Shown here: one piece after another, positions 8,745 through 16,270 of the stretch
Numbering within the stretch: position 1 is the stretch's first letter
Layout: every line of letters begins with the position of its first letter
DNA from: Oceaniferula flava
Lineage (GTDB): Bacteria > Verrucomicrobiota > Verrucomicrobiia > Verrucomicrobiales > Akkermansiaceae
DNA: 64,000 nt
Reading direction: 5' to 3'
Assembly (NCBI RefSeq): GCF_016811075.1
Contig: NZ_JAFBGL010000001.1
Coordinates: 124,001 to 188,000, forward strand
Program-made: the position numbers and the translations under genes
The notes under the pieces: model-generated
What the model was told of the DNA's origin: nothing
Database searches by the model: none
What the model saw: only the letters and a program-made list of their open reading frames with translations

Positions 8745-8773
8745 CTGATAGCAGCGAACTAATTTACCAAAGC

Positions 8774-8808
8774 AAAAAACCAGAGTCGTTTCCGGCTCTG
8801 GTTTTTTT
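8774..8808. terminator. Strong Rho-independent terminator, probably bidirectional
   Basis: CCAGAG (8780-8785) pairs with CTCTGG (8796-8801) around a short loop. A run of seven T follows on the plus strand, and six A precede it, which gives a T run on the minus strand. It ends the FadL operon and the convergent small lipoprotein gene. Confidence 0.85.
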
Positions 8809-8828
8809 GTGCAGTGGCTGCGGGTTTG

Positions 8829-9059
8829 TTAATAGCCGCCCAGGCCGTAACCTTGGCTGCTCTGCATGTATTTTGGTCCGACTGTTGAGCCGGGTCCTTT
8901 TTTCTCGGCTGCCGACATGATGTCTTGGTCCATTTCCTTTTGCACAGTGGGGTCCGGAGCGCCACAGGAGGCGCAGATAAGGGAAAGGCCAATGGCGAGG
9001 GCGGGGAGGCCCATGGCTGCGAGTTGACTTGGGGTGATTTTGAGGGGCGTTGTTTTCAT
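8829..9059 (-). CDS. Small putative lipoprotein
   Basis: A 76-residue protein with a lysine-containing N-terminus, a hydrophobic core and a cysteine-containing export region ending ICASCG. The second Cys is a plausible lipidation site, though the preceding residues are a weak lipobox. The mature part is about 45 residues, polar, ending in a Gly/Tyr-rich tail (GYGLGGY). Its stop lies next to the shared terminator at 8774-8808. No family is recognised. Confidence 0.55.
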   Translation of the reverse strand: MKTTPLKITPSQLAAMGLPALAIGLSLICASCGAPDPTVQKEMDQDIMSAAEKKGPGSTVGPKYMQSSQGYGLGGY

Positions 9060-9158
9060 AACAGCTTAAGCATGATATCACGATTGATGCAGATCAAGAG
9101 GTAAATCGAGACAGCCTTTGTGATTGCCATCCGCTGCTGCGCTGCGTCTTATCGTGGT

Positions 9159-10829
9159 ATGCCAGATTCCGCGATGAAGCGACTCCGTCGACTTGGACTG
9201 TTGTTGCCTGTGTTTTCTCTCCGAAGGGACCACGATTTGGGGATCGGGGATACTCTGGCACTGCGTCAGGCGGTCGATTGGGCTGCCGCTCACCACGTTG
9301 GCTTTTTACAGCTCCTACCTATCAATGAAACGGGAGCTGACAGCAGCCCATACAATGCCATCAGCTCGGTGGCCCTTGATCCGGTGCTCATCGCCATGGA
9401 GTTGATCCCAGAGATTGATTCCGCCGTCATTGAGTCAGAATCGAGAGCTTTTCAGGAATCGGCATTGGTCGATTATCCCCCGACCGGTGCCGCCAAGTGG
9501 CGACTGCTCAAGCGTGGTTACCAAATCTATCAAGCCACCGAAAAACAGGACCCCGAGTTCGATGCTTTCTGTCAGGCGGAGCAAGATTGGCTGGTGCCGT
9601 ATACCAAATACCGTTGGTTGATGGAGCAGGCCGGCACCGAGGAGTGGGACCTCTGGCCCGAGGCCTATAACAGCGCGGAAAAAGCGGAACGCTGGCTGGC
9701 ACAGCAAGCAGGTGCTGAGCAGGGGATGCGTTTTTACGCTTGGGTGCAATGGCATGCATTTAGTCAGTGGCGTGAGCTACGAGAGTATGCGGCAGAGCGT
9801 GATGTGAAGCTGATGGGGGACATTCCCATCGGGATTTCCTATTCCAGTGCGGATGTGTTTTTTGAGCCACAGTGGTTTGATCTTAGCCTCTCCGGTGGCT
9901 CGCCGCCTGAAAAGGTGTTCAAAGAAGATGCCTTTGCCTGCCAGTGGGGGCAGAACTGGGGTGTGCCGATCTACAACTGGAAGGCGCTGAGAAAAGATAA
10001 CTTCTCATGGTGGCGCCGCCGGATTGAGAAACTCACCGATGTGTTTCACATTTTTCGCATCGATCACATTCTCGGCTTTTACCGGATTTTCAGTTTCCCC
10101 TGGCGCCCGAACCGCAATGCCGAGTTCTTGGGCTTGAGTAAGCCCAAGGCGAAAAAACTCACCGGAGGGAGACTGCCGAAATTTCACCCCTTTCCGGATG
10201 ACACGGTGGCGCACAAAAAGAGTAACCTCGCAGCTGGGGATGAATACTTGAAGATGGTGTTAGAGGCAGCTGGCGATAGCGAAGTGGTGGGGGAAGATCT
10301 CGGCTGTGTGCCGGATTATGTTCGCCCTCATTTGGCCAAGCTAGGCATTGCCGGCTTTAAAATTTGCCACTGGGAAGAGGCTGCCAAAGGGAAGGCTGTG
10401 CCGGGCAGTGAGTATCCAGAATGTTCTTTCGCCACATACGCGACTCATGATCACGAATCCATTCCCGCCTTGTGGAATACTTTGGTGGGGATGCTGGATG
10501 GTCCGGATCGTAAGGGGGCGCTGGAAGGTTTGACCCTGCTCAGCGACTTCGCCGGTTTGCCGAAAGGCAAGGATGCCAAGGTTTATGGGCACTATGACCC
10601 TGTGATCAAGTGGGCGCTATTCGAGAGCTTGTTCCAAAGCCGCTCCAACTACGCCGCGATCATGATCACGGACCTCATTAATAGCTGCAAGCGGATCAAT
10701 ATTCCAGGCACGGTGGGTGGTGAAAATTGGCGCTATCGTTTGCCGTGGGAACTGGCTGACATGCCAGAAGCTCTGCAGGTGGAATGCCGACGGATGAGTG
10801 AACTCATCCACTTGAGCCAGCGCGATTAG
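9159..10829 (+). CDS. malQ: 4-alpha-glucanotransferase (amylomaltase, GH77)
   Basis: A cytoplasmic enzyme that transfers alpha-1,4-glucan segments between maltodextrins or glycogen. The start LLLPVFSLRRDHDLGIGD and the segment FLQLLPINETGADSSPY are typical of GH77. FRIDHILGFYR carries the nucleophile Asp, GEDLGCVPDYV the acid/base Glu, and ATHDHESI the transition-state Asp region. At about 556 residues it has the size of the short bacterial form. Possible starts are the GTG at 9120 and ATGs at 9159 and 9174; I chose 9159. It is a single-gene unit, and its stop overlaps the convergent coaB stop by 4 bases. No other glycogen gene is nearby. Confidence 0.9.
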   Translation: MPDSAMKRLRRLGLLLPVFSLRRDHDLGIGDTLALRQAVDWAAAHHVGFLQLLPINETGADSSPYNAISSVALDPVLIAMELIPEIDSAVIESESRAFQESALVDYPPTGAAKWRLLKRGYQIYQATEKQDPEFDAFCQAEQDWLVPYTKYRWLMEQAGTEEWDLWPEAYNSAEKAERWLAQQAGAEQGMRFYAWVQWHAFSQWRELREYAAERDVKLMGDIPIGISYSSADVFFEPQWFDLSLSGGSPPEKVFKEDAFACQWGQNWGVPIYNWKALRKDNFSWWRRRIEKLTDVFHIFRIDHILGFYRIFSFPWRPNRNAEFLGLSKPKAKKLTGGRLPKFHPFPDDTVAHKKSNLAAGDEYLKMVLEAAGDSEVVGEDLGCVPDYVRPHLAKLGIAGFKICHWEEAAKGKAVPGSEYPECSFATYATHDHESIPALWNTLVGMLDGPDRKGALEGLTLLSDFAGLPKGKDAKVYGHYDPVIKWALFESLFQSRSNYAAIMITDLINSCKRINIPGTVGGENWRYRLPWELADMPEALQVECRRMSELIHLSQRD

Positions 10830-11464
10830 TCGTGCGGCGCGAGGGCCATGGACTTTTCCAGAATGATCTGTCCCAAGTGCTCTTTCGAGTGCTTCTCAAG
10901 CGGCTCGGTGTGCTCCGGGTAGACGAGCAGGATTTCGTTGTCATTGGAATCAAAACCAATGTCCTGGCGCGCCACATCATTGGCGATCACCAGGTCACAG
11001 CCTTTGCGTTGTAATTTGCCGCGCGCATTGTCTTCCAAGTTCTCCGTCTCTGCGGCAAAGCCGATCAGTGCGCCGTGGAAACCAAATTCTTTCCGGGCCG
11101 ATCCCAAAATGTCTGGGTTGCGCACCAGCTCGAGGGTCATGGTGTCGCCGGTTTTCTTGATTTTCTGATCGGGCACAGCGGCAGGTCGGTAGTCGGCCAC
11201 AGCCGCGGCAAAAATAGCGACATCCGCTTTCTTGATCCAATGCTGAACAGCCTCAAACATTTCCTGCGTGCTCTCCACGGGGATGTAATCAACCCGATGC
11301 GGCACGTCGATCTGAGTGGGGCCGGAGATGAGGATGACCCGGTGTCCTGCCTCCGCCGCGGCATCGGCGATGGCGTAACCCATTTTTCCAGACGATCTGT
11401 TGGTCAGGAAACGGACGGGATCGATGGCCTCGCGTGTGGGGCCGGCGGTGATGAGAATGGTCAT
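10826..11464 (-). CDS. coaB: Phosphopantothenate-cysteine ligase (CoaB half of CoaBC)
   Basis: Second step of coenzyme A synthesis from 4'-phosphopantothenate: nucleotide-activated addition of cysteine. The start ILITAGPTREAIDPVRFLTN followed by SSGKMGYAIA is the nucleotide-binding signature of the CoaB domain, and IFAAAVADYRP and KIKKTGDTMTLELVRNPDIL are conserved. At 212 residues it equals the C-terminal half of the usual fused CoaBC. It begins 10 bases after the coaC stop, so the normally fused protein is encoded here as two adjacent genes, last in the prfB-gmk-coaC-coaB run. Confidence 0.92.
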   Translation of the reverse strand: MTILITAGPTREAIDPVRFLTNRSSGKMGYAIADAAAEAGHRVILISGPTQIDVPHRVDYIPVESTQEMFEAVQHWIKKADVAIFAAAVADYRPAAVPDQKIKKTGDTMTLELVRNPDILGSARKEFGFHGALIGFAAETENLEDNARGKLQRKGCDLVIANDVARQDIGFDSNDNEILLVYPEHTEPLEKHSKEHLGQIILEKSMALAPHD

Positions 11465-11474
11465 GACGTGCGTG

Positions 11475-12005
11475 TTATCCCAGTTCCTCCGCCTTGGCGA
11501 TGATGGCGGATTCGGTCATTAGGCGACCCGGGCCGGAGTAGCCGCAGGCGAGCATTCCTTCGTCCTCGGGGCCGATGAATTCACAGCCGTCGGTGACCAG
11601 CTGCTGGACATTGCGCTGCGTCGCCGGGTGCTGCCACATCTTGCCATTCATCGCCGGAGCGATCAGCACTTTCGCGCGGGTAGCGAGGTAGATGCTGGAG
11701 AGTGGATCGGGTGCCAGGCCGTTGGCAAAGTTGCCCAAGGTGTCGGCACTGCAGGGGGCGACCAAGAGCAGATCGGCTCGATCGGCGAGGTCGATGTGGC
11801 CAGGTTTCCACGCCTGCTTTTCATCCTCCAAGGAAACCAGAACCGGGTTCCGAGAGATTACCTGCAGCGTCAGCGGGGTGATGAATTCGGTGGCCGCCTG
11901 GGTCATCACCACGTGAACCTCGTGGCCATTTTTAACGAGCTGCGAGGCGATTCCCGCAGCCTTGTAGGCGGCGATGGATCCGGTGATGCCGAGGATGATG
12001 GTCAT
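11475..12005 (-). CDS. coaC: Phosphopantothenoylcysteine decarboxylase (CoaC half)
   Basis: An FMN flavoprotein that decarboxylates phosphopantothenoylcysteine in coenzyme A synthesis. The sequence shows the HFCD-family start LGITGSIAAYKA, TQAATEFITPLTLQ, the catalytic His in PGHIDLADRADLLLVAPCSADTLG, PAMNGKMW (substrate-binding PXMNXXMW) and the Cys loop ACGYSGPGRL. At 176 residues it is a complete decarboxylase domain and ends before the linker that normally leads into CoaB. It starts 3 bases after the gmk stop, so translational coupling is likely. Confidence 0.92.
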   Translation of the reverse strand: MTIILGITGSIAAYKAAGIASQLVKNGHEVHVVMTQAATEFITPLTLQVISRNPVLVSLEDEKQAWKPGHIDLADRADLLLVAPCSADTLGNFANGLAPDPLSSIYLATRAKVLIAPAMNGKMWQHPATQRNVQQLVTDGCEFIGPEDEGMLACGYSGPGRLMTESAIIAKAEELG

Positions 12006-12008
12006 GAT

Positions 12009-12614
12009 TTAAGCTTCTGGGGTGAGACGGGAAATACGCAGACGTTCGGCTTCGAGTAAGGCCTTGAAGCGGGAGTAATCTTCTTCTCTGGTGCGGGAAA
12101 TCAGGCGGTAGGTGTATTTCGGCCAGTGGCTCATTTCCTCGATGGCATTGGTCATGCGGAGCTCGATGACATCGGCGGCATCGGTTCCCCGGCCCGTCAG
12201 GCGGGCGCGAAGTTCTTCCTCGCTGGGTGGCATCACAAAGAGCTCGACCAGGGCATTGCGGATGTTGGCCTCCGGGCAGGCGCGGACGAGGTCGGCGCCC
12301 TGGACATCGATGTCCATCACCACATCGGTGCCGGCGGTGACGTGATCGATGACCTCGGACTTCAAGGTGCCGTAGAGATTGCCGTGCACTTCCGCGTGCT
12401 CGATGAACTGATCGGCGGCGATGCGCTTTTCGAAGTCTTCGCGACTGAGGAAGTGGTAATCGTGGCCATCGACTTCACCCTCGCGGGCGGGGCGGGTGGT
12501 GCAGGAGGTGGAGTAGACCGCTTCACCTTCGTCGGCAAGACGGCGGCAGAGGGTGGTTTTGCCCGAGCCTGACGGTCCGGATACTAACAGAATGATACCA
12601 GTGCGGTGGTGCAT
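12009..12614 (-). CDS. gmk: Guanylate kinase
   Basis: Converts GMP to GDP with ATP in the cytoplasm. The Walker A loop is GPSGSGKTT near residue 13. It is followed by the GMP-binding stretch STSCTTRPAREGEVDGHDYHF and the conserved Asp region VVMDIDVQGA. At 201 residues it has the normal length. It lies 40 bases downstream of prfB and 3 bases upstream of coaC in a four-gene minus-strand run. In many bacteria gmk sits next to coaBC, often with rpoZ between; no rpoZ is present here. Confidence 0.94.
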   Translation of the reverse strand: MHHRTGIILLVSGPSGSGKTTLCRRLADEGEAVYSTSCTTRPAREGEVDGHDYHFLSREDFEKRIAADQFIEHAEVHGNLYGTLKSEVIDHVTAGTDVVMDIDVQGADLVRACPEANIRNALVELFVMPPSEEELRARLTGRGTDAADVIELRMTNAIEEMSHWPKYTYRLISRTREEDYSRFKALLEAERLRISRLTPEA

Positions 12615-12654
12615 CGTTTTTCGGTGGGAATGGATGAGATGGAAATGGGATGGG

Positions 12655-13774
12655 TTAAGAGCCGCGGGTTTTCCCCTTCAGCATGGCCTCGATGAAGGCG
12701 TCGAGCTCACCGTCCATGACGGCGGAGATGTTGCCTGTTTCCTGACCGGTGCGCAAGTCTTTGACCATTTGGTAGGGTTGGAAAACATAGGAGCGGATCT
12801 GGCTGCCCCAGCCGATTTCTCCCTTGGCGGAGTATTCGCGATCGGCTTCGGCGCGCTGTTTGTCTTCCTCGATCTGGTAGAGTTTTGCACGCAGTAGCGC
12901 CCAGGCATTTTCGCGGTTGCGCAGCTGGGAGCGTTCCTGGGTGGAGCGAATGACGATGCCGGTGGGTTTGTGTTTTAAGATCACGGCGGTTTCCACCTTG
13001 TTGACATTCTGACCTCCAGCGCCTCCCGAACGGGCGGTGTTGATCTCCACATCGGAGTCGGGGATGTCGATGACGATGTCGTTGGAAATCTCCGGGGTGA
13101 CATCGATGGCGCAGAAGGATGTGTGGCGTTTTCCGGCGGCATCGAAGGGGGAAATGCGCACCAAGCGATGCACGCCTCGTTCGTTCTTGAGGTAGCCGTA
13201 AGCGTGTGGGCCGTCGATTTTCAACGAGGCAGCCCGGCAGCCTGCGCCATCGCCGTCTTGGTAATCGACGCTGGTTACGGTGAACCCCTTGGATTCTGCC
13301 CAGCGGGTGTACATGCGCAGCAGCATTTCCGCCCAGTCGCAGGCTTCGGTGCCACCCGCTCCCGCCTGGATGTTGAGATAGGCGTTGGCGGAGTCGGTGG
13401 GTTTATCGAGCAGGGTGAGTAGCTCGAACTTCTCCAGCTCCTTGATGATGGCGTGATAGTCGTTGTTCGCCTCGCGGGCGAATTCCATGTCGTCGGTTTC
13501 CTTCGCCAGTTCAATCACCTCGTCGAGGTTGCCGGCGCGTTCTTCGAGGTCGAGGAAGGGATGGAGGCGGCCTTTGAGTAAGTTGGCCTGGCCGACCGTT
13601 GACTGGGCTTTTTCAGGATCGTCCCAGAAGTTCGACTGGGTCATGGTCTTGTCGAAATCCGCGAGTTGGCTCTGCAGGGATTCGACGTCAAAGATACCTC
13701 CTGAGTTCGGACAGGCGGCTTTTCAAAGCCCCGGTGTCCAGCGCCAGGAGGTCAGCGATATTGTGTTCACTCAT
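12655..13774 (-). CDS. prfB: Peptide chain release factor 2, programmed +1 frameshift
   Basis: Release factor for UGA and UAA stops. Translation starts at the ATG at 13774 and reads 28 codons to an in-frame TGA (13690-13688). It must then shift +1 to continue with GAC at 13689, giving about 372 residues, close to the E. coli length. The GGQ catalytic motif lies in [13 protein letters not shown]. The RF2 anticodon-like tripeptide SPF is seen in [15 protein letters not shown]. The frameshift lets RF2 control its own level. It is first in the gmk-coaC-coaB run and divergent from recO, with a 123-base shared promoter region. Confidence 0.95.
13687..13702 (-). promoter_or_regulatory. prfB programmed frameshift signal
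   Basis: The coding strand reads AGGAGGTATCTTTGAC: an SD-like AGGAGG, the slippery CTT, then TGA followed by C. This is the classic RF2 autoregulatory site. The SD-like element pairs with 16S rRNA to promote the shift, so this organism must keep a functional anti-SD even though its gene starts rarely use one. Confidence 0.95.
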
Positions 13775-13897
13775 ACGCGCCGAGTGATAGCGGGAATCCG
13801 GCAGATTGAAATGCTGAATCGCAAGAAATCCTGCGTGATTGCCACACGGCTCTTCACGCGCACGGGGATTCGTGGTTCATTGACGTCAGCACCAGCT

Positions 13898-14431
13898 ATG
13901 GAAAACACCACCGGCATCATCATCCGCCTGACCAAACTGACCGAGAGCAGCCTGATCGTGCACTGGTGCACCGAACAACACGGCCTGATCAAAACGGTGG
14001 CCAAGGGGGCGCGCCGACCGAAAAGTGCCTTCGCTGGAAAAGTCGATTTATTCTTCGAGGCCGATCTCAACTGGGTGCGTAGTCGCAAGGGGGAGCTGCA
14101 CACGCTGCGGGAGCTGTCGGTCACGGATTACCGTGAGGGGTTGCGGAAACGTTATGCCGACACCGTGGTGGCCTCTTATTTCGGCGAACTACTGGCTCAC
14201 GTGGTCGAGCTGGATCACCCGGTGCCTGAGTTGTTTGATCTGCTGCGGCGCGGACTGGGCTATCTCAGCGAGCAGGGCGCTGATAAGCGTGCTGTTCTGC
14301 ACTACGAAAAAGAACTGGCGAGGCTGATGGGTGTGGGGCAGGGGCGCACAGGGGCGGCGATGGCACTTGAGCAGGCGTTCGGTAGCTTGCCGCGGTCACG
14401 CGAGGCTTGTCTGCAGGCCACGGGCGGGTGA
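13898..14431 (+). CDS. recO: DNA repair protein RecO, short form
   Basis: Recombination mediator that helps load RecA with RecR. The N-terminal OB fold is recognisable: TTGIIIRLTKLTESSLIVHW, then GLIKTVAKGARRPKS. The helical region (YFGELLAHVVELDHPVPELFDLL) follows. At 177 residues it is well short of the usual 230-250, and no C-terminal Cys4 zinc motif is seen. The ATG at 13898 matches the family N-terminus; the frame is open further upstream but that sequence is unlike RecO and overlaps prfB. An 8-base palindrome (TGACGTCA) lies at 13881-13888. recR is also in the window, at 51766. Confidence 0.8.
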   Translation: MENTTGIIIRLTKLTESSLIVHWCTEQHGLIKTVAKGARRPKSAFAGKVDLFFEADLNWVRSRKGELHTLRELSVTDYREGLRKRYADTVVASYFGELLAHVVELDHPVPELFDLLRRGLGYLSEQGADKRAVLHYEKELARLMGVGQGRTGAAMALEQAFGSLPRSREACLQATGG

Positions 14432-14562
14432 CTTGGCGGGCCTTGAGAGGTCGATATTTCGGATGTCCTAAGGGGGTGTATTTCGCTGGTCAGCGGCTGG
14501 GTTGTGGTGTTTATTTTCCCCGCGTTGTGGTTACATCGCATCTTCCTCCACGTCAAAAATCT

Positions 14563-15459
14563 ATGGAATCTGGTACAGCGAATTTACTGAACATGCTTCA
14601 GGCCCGAGTGCGAAAGCTCTGCGAAGAAGGGAACTGGAACGAGGCCATGCACTCGGCCACTGCTGGTGTGGATAAAGCACGGGCTGCATTGGGATCGGAT
14701 CTTGAAAGTCGCGAGGCCCTGGCGATCTCTCTCGAGGTCCAGGCTGATTTTTTGCGCCAGTATGGAAAATTGGAAGAGTCCCGTCAGGCCTACCTTGAGG
14801 CTTTGGAGTTACTCGGTGAAACTGATGGTGATCACACCGAGCAAAAAGCACGCATCAGTGCCAGTGTTGCTGTGGTTTATGATAGCGATGGCAACGAGGA
14901 AGAGGCGATTCGATTTTACGAACGCGGGGTAGACCTCTTTGAACGCATGACTCCACCCGCATTGTTAGATGTTGCCGATTTATGCAATAACTTGGCCTAC
15001 ATTTACAAAACGCGCGGAGACTTCGATGAGGCAGAGAGCCTGTATCTCAAGGCTCTCCAAATTTGCCACGAACATTTGGGCCCTAATGATGAAGAAACGG
15101 CTGCCATTTGTAACAATGTGGGGGCTTTGTATCTCGCTGCAGGCTATTACGAGCAGGCTCGCGAGATGCAAATGATGGCGCTGGAAGCTCGCCGAGTAAC
15201 CTTTGGTGAGGATCACGTTGAGACGGCTCAATCGCACGCAAACCTGGCTCTTTCCCTCTGCGAGACGGATGAGTTAGAGGAGGCCAAAGAGCACTTCGTT
15301 ACCGCGCTCAGTATTTACGAAAAACAACTTTCCGAAGCCCCGATGGATTACGCCACCGTATCATCAAACTATGCTGAGTTTCTGCGTGCAAATGACGACG
15401 AAAAAGGAGCCGCTAACATCGAGAAACGAGCGGGTAAGAAACTGAAAAAAGTTTCTTAA
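14563..15459 (+). CDS. TPR repeat protein
   Basis: A 298-residue soluble protein made almost wholly of tetratricopeptide repeats of the kinesin-light-chain type. Repeats such as LADLCNNLAYIYKTRGDFDEAESLYLKAL, shown here only by its pattern of Ala, Gly, Tyr and Leu at standard spacing, recur from about residue 80 to 270; others begin AAICNNVGALYLAAG and AQSHANLALSLCETD. There is no signal peptide or membrane segment. TPR proteins act as interaction scaffolds; the partner is unknown. The 131 bases between it and recO contain no recognised element. Confidence 0.75.
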   Translation: MESGTANLLNMLQARVRKLCEEGNWNEAMHSATAGVDKARAALGSDLESREALAISLEVQADFLRQYGKLEESRQAYLEALELLGETDGDHTEQKARISASVAVVYDSDGNEEEAIRFYERGVDLFERMTPPALLDVADLCNNLAYIYKTRGDFDEAESLYLKALQICHEHLGPNDEETAAICNNVGALYLAAGYYEQAREMQMMALEARRVTFGEDHVETAQSHANLALSLCETDELEEAKEHFVTALSIYEKQLSEAPMDYATVSSNYAEFLRANDDEKGAANIEKRAGKKLKKVS

Positions 15460-15494
15460 CAAGCGGGTTTTAAAAGCCTTGGTATCTCGCCAGG

Positions 15495-16250
15495 TTATAA
15501 ATGGGTGGGGAATGGCTCGTTGCGTAGCCACTTGATGAGCACAGCGTCATCGGCACAGATGTTTCCGACTACTCGGTAGTTAGAGGCCTGGATGGAATAG
15601 GCATCGTCCTGGTTTTCATCGACCACACGCCTGAGGACACCGCCAGAGTGAAGGAACTGAAGCCCTTGTTCGTTGTGAACGAGAAAGCCGACGTGTTTAT
15701 CCAGTCCGATGATGTAGATGCCGTGTTCCTTCTCGCGCATTGACTGCATGAAGTCCTCGTAATCCATGCCGACCCGGATGCTGAGTTTCTTACGGGGCAG
15801 GAAGGTAAGTAAGATATTCTGCGACGGTTGCTGCGCGAGGCGGATGCGCTGAACTTCAAATCCAGAGTCTCGCATGATGGTGGAAACGTAGTAACCACAT
15901 GCCACCTTGCCGCCACCGGGGGCACTGGCTGTGCCGTTAAAATCCCACGGCGTGCCCAGCCAGCAGCGCATCAGTGAGGGCATGGTGAGTTCTAACAATG
16001 AACGCGCGCTGGCGAGCACTTCTTTGCGTTCAGCCTCGGTGCTGGCTTGCTGATATTGCCGTGAGAGTTTCTCGCGATGAAACCGAATCTCTTCCACCGT
16101 GACGGCATAGGTTTCCGGATCGGGGATGGGGGCTGGTTTCTCGCTTTCGGCGCGCTGCAGATAGAGCGGCGAGGACGGGGTGGTGAGGAAATAGATCACG
16201 CCCCCGGCCAGGGCAGAAAAGATTAGTAGGAAGAAAATCAGGAAGCGCAT
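15495..16250 (-). CDS. Membrane-anchored protein, possible papain-like fold
   Basis: A 251-residue protein with one N-terminal membrane segment (residues 2-22) and an exported domain. Within it, GGGKVACGYYVSTIMRDSGF resembles the catalytic Cys helix of NlpC/P60 and CHAP enzymes. LDKHVGFLVHNEQGLQFLHSGG has the expected later His strand, and GTPWDFNG precedes the Cys as in that fold. A cysteine amidase or peptidase acting on the cell wall is possible but unproven. It starts 20 bases after the pepP stop and probably shares its transcript. Confidence 0.5.
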   Translation of the reverse strand: MRFLIFFLLIFSALAGGVIYFLTTPSSPLYLQRAESEKPAPIPDPETYAVTVEEIRFHREKLSRQYQQASTEAERKEVLASARSLLELTMPSLMRCWLGTPWDFNGTASAPGGGKVACGYYVSTIMRDSGFEVQRIRLAQQPSQNILLTFLPRKKLSIRVGMDYEDFMQSMREKEHGIYIIGLDKHVGFLVHNEQGLQFLHSGGVLRRVVDENQDDAYSIQASNYRVVGNICADDAVLIKWLRNEPFPTHL

Positions 16251-16270
16251 CTGGGCCGGAGCGTAAAATG

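Noticed and set aside
10826-10829. Overlapping stop codons of malQ and coaB, and of the HEAT fusion and yihY-like genes (45540-45546)
   Set aside because: Short convergent overlaps like these are common in compact genomes and need no special explanation.
13881-13888. TGACGTCA palindrome before recO
   Set aside because: Eight-base palindromes are expected by chance in 64 kb, and nothing else supports it.
13463-13897. Upstream extension of recO
   Set aside because: The frame is open but overlaps prfB on the other strand and does not resemble RecO; the family N-terminus starts at 13898.
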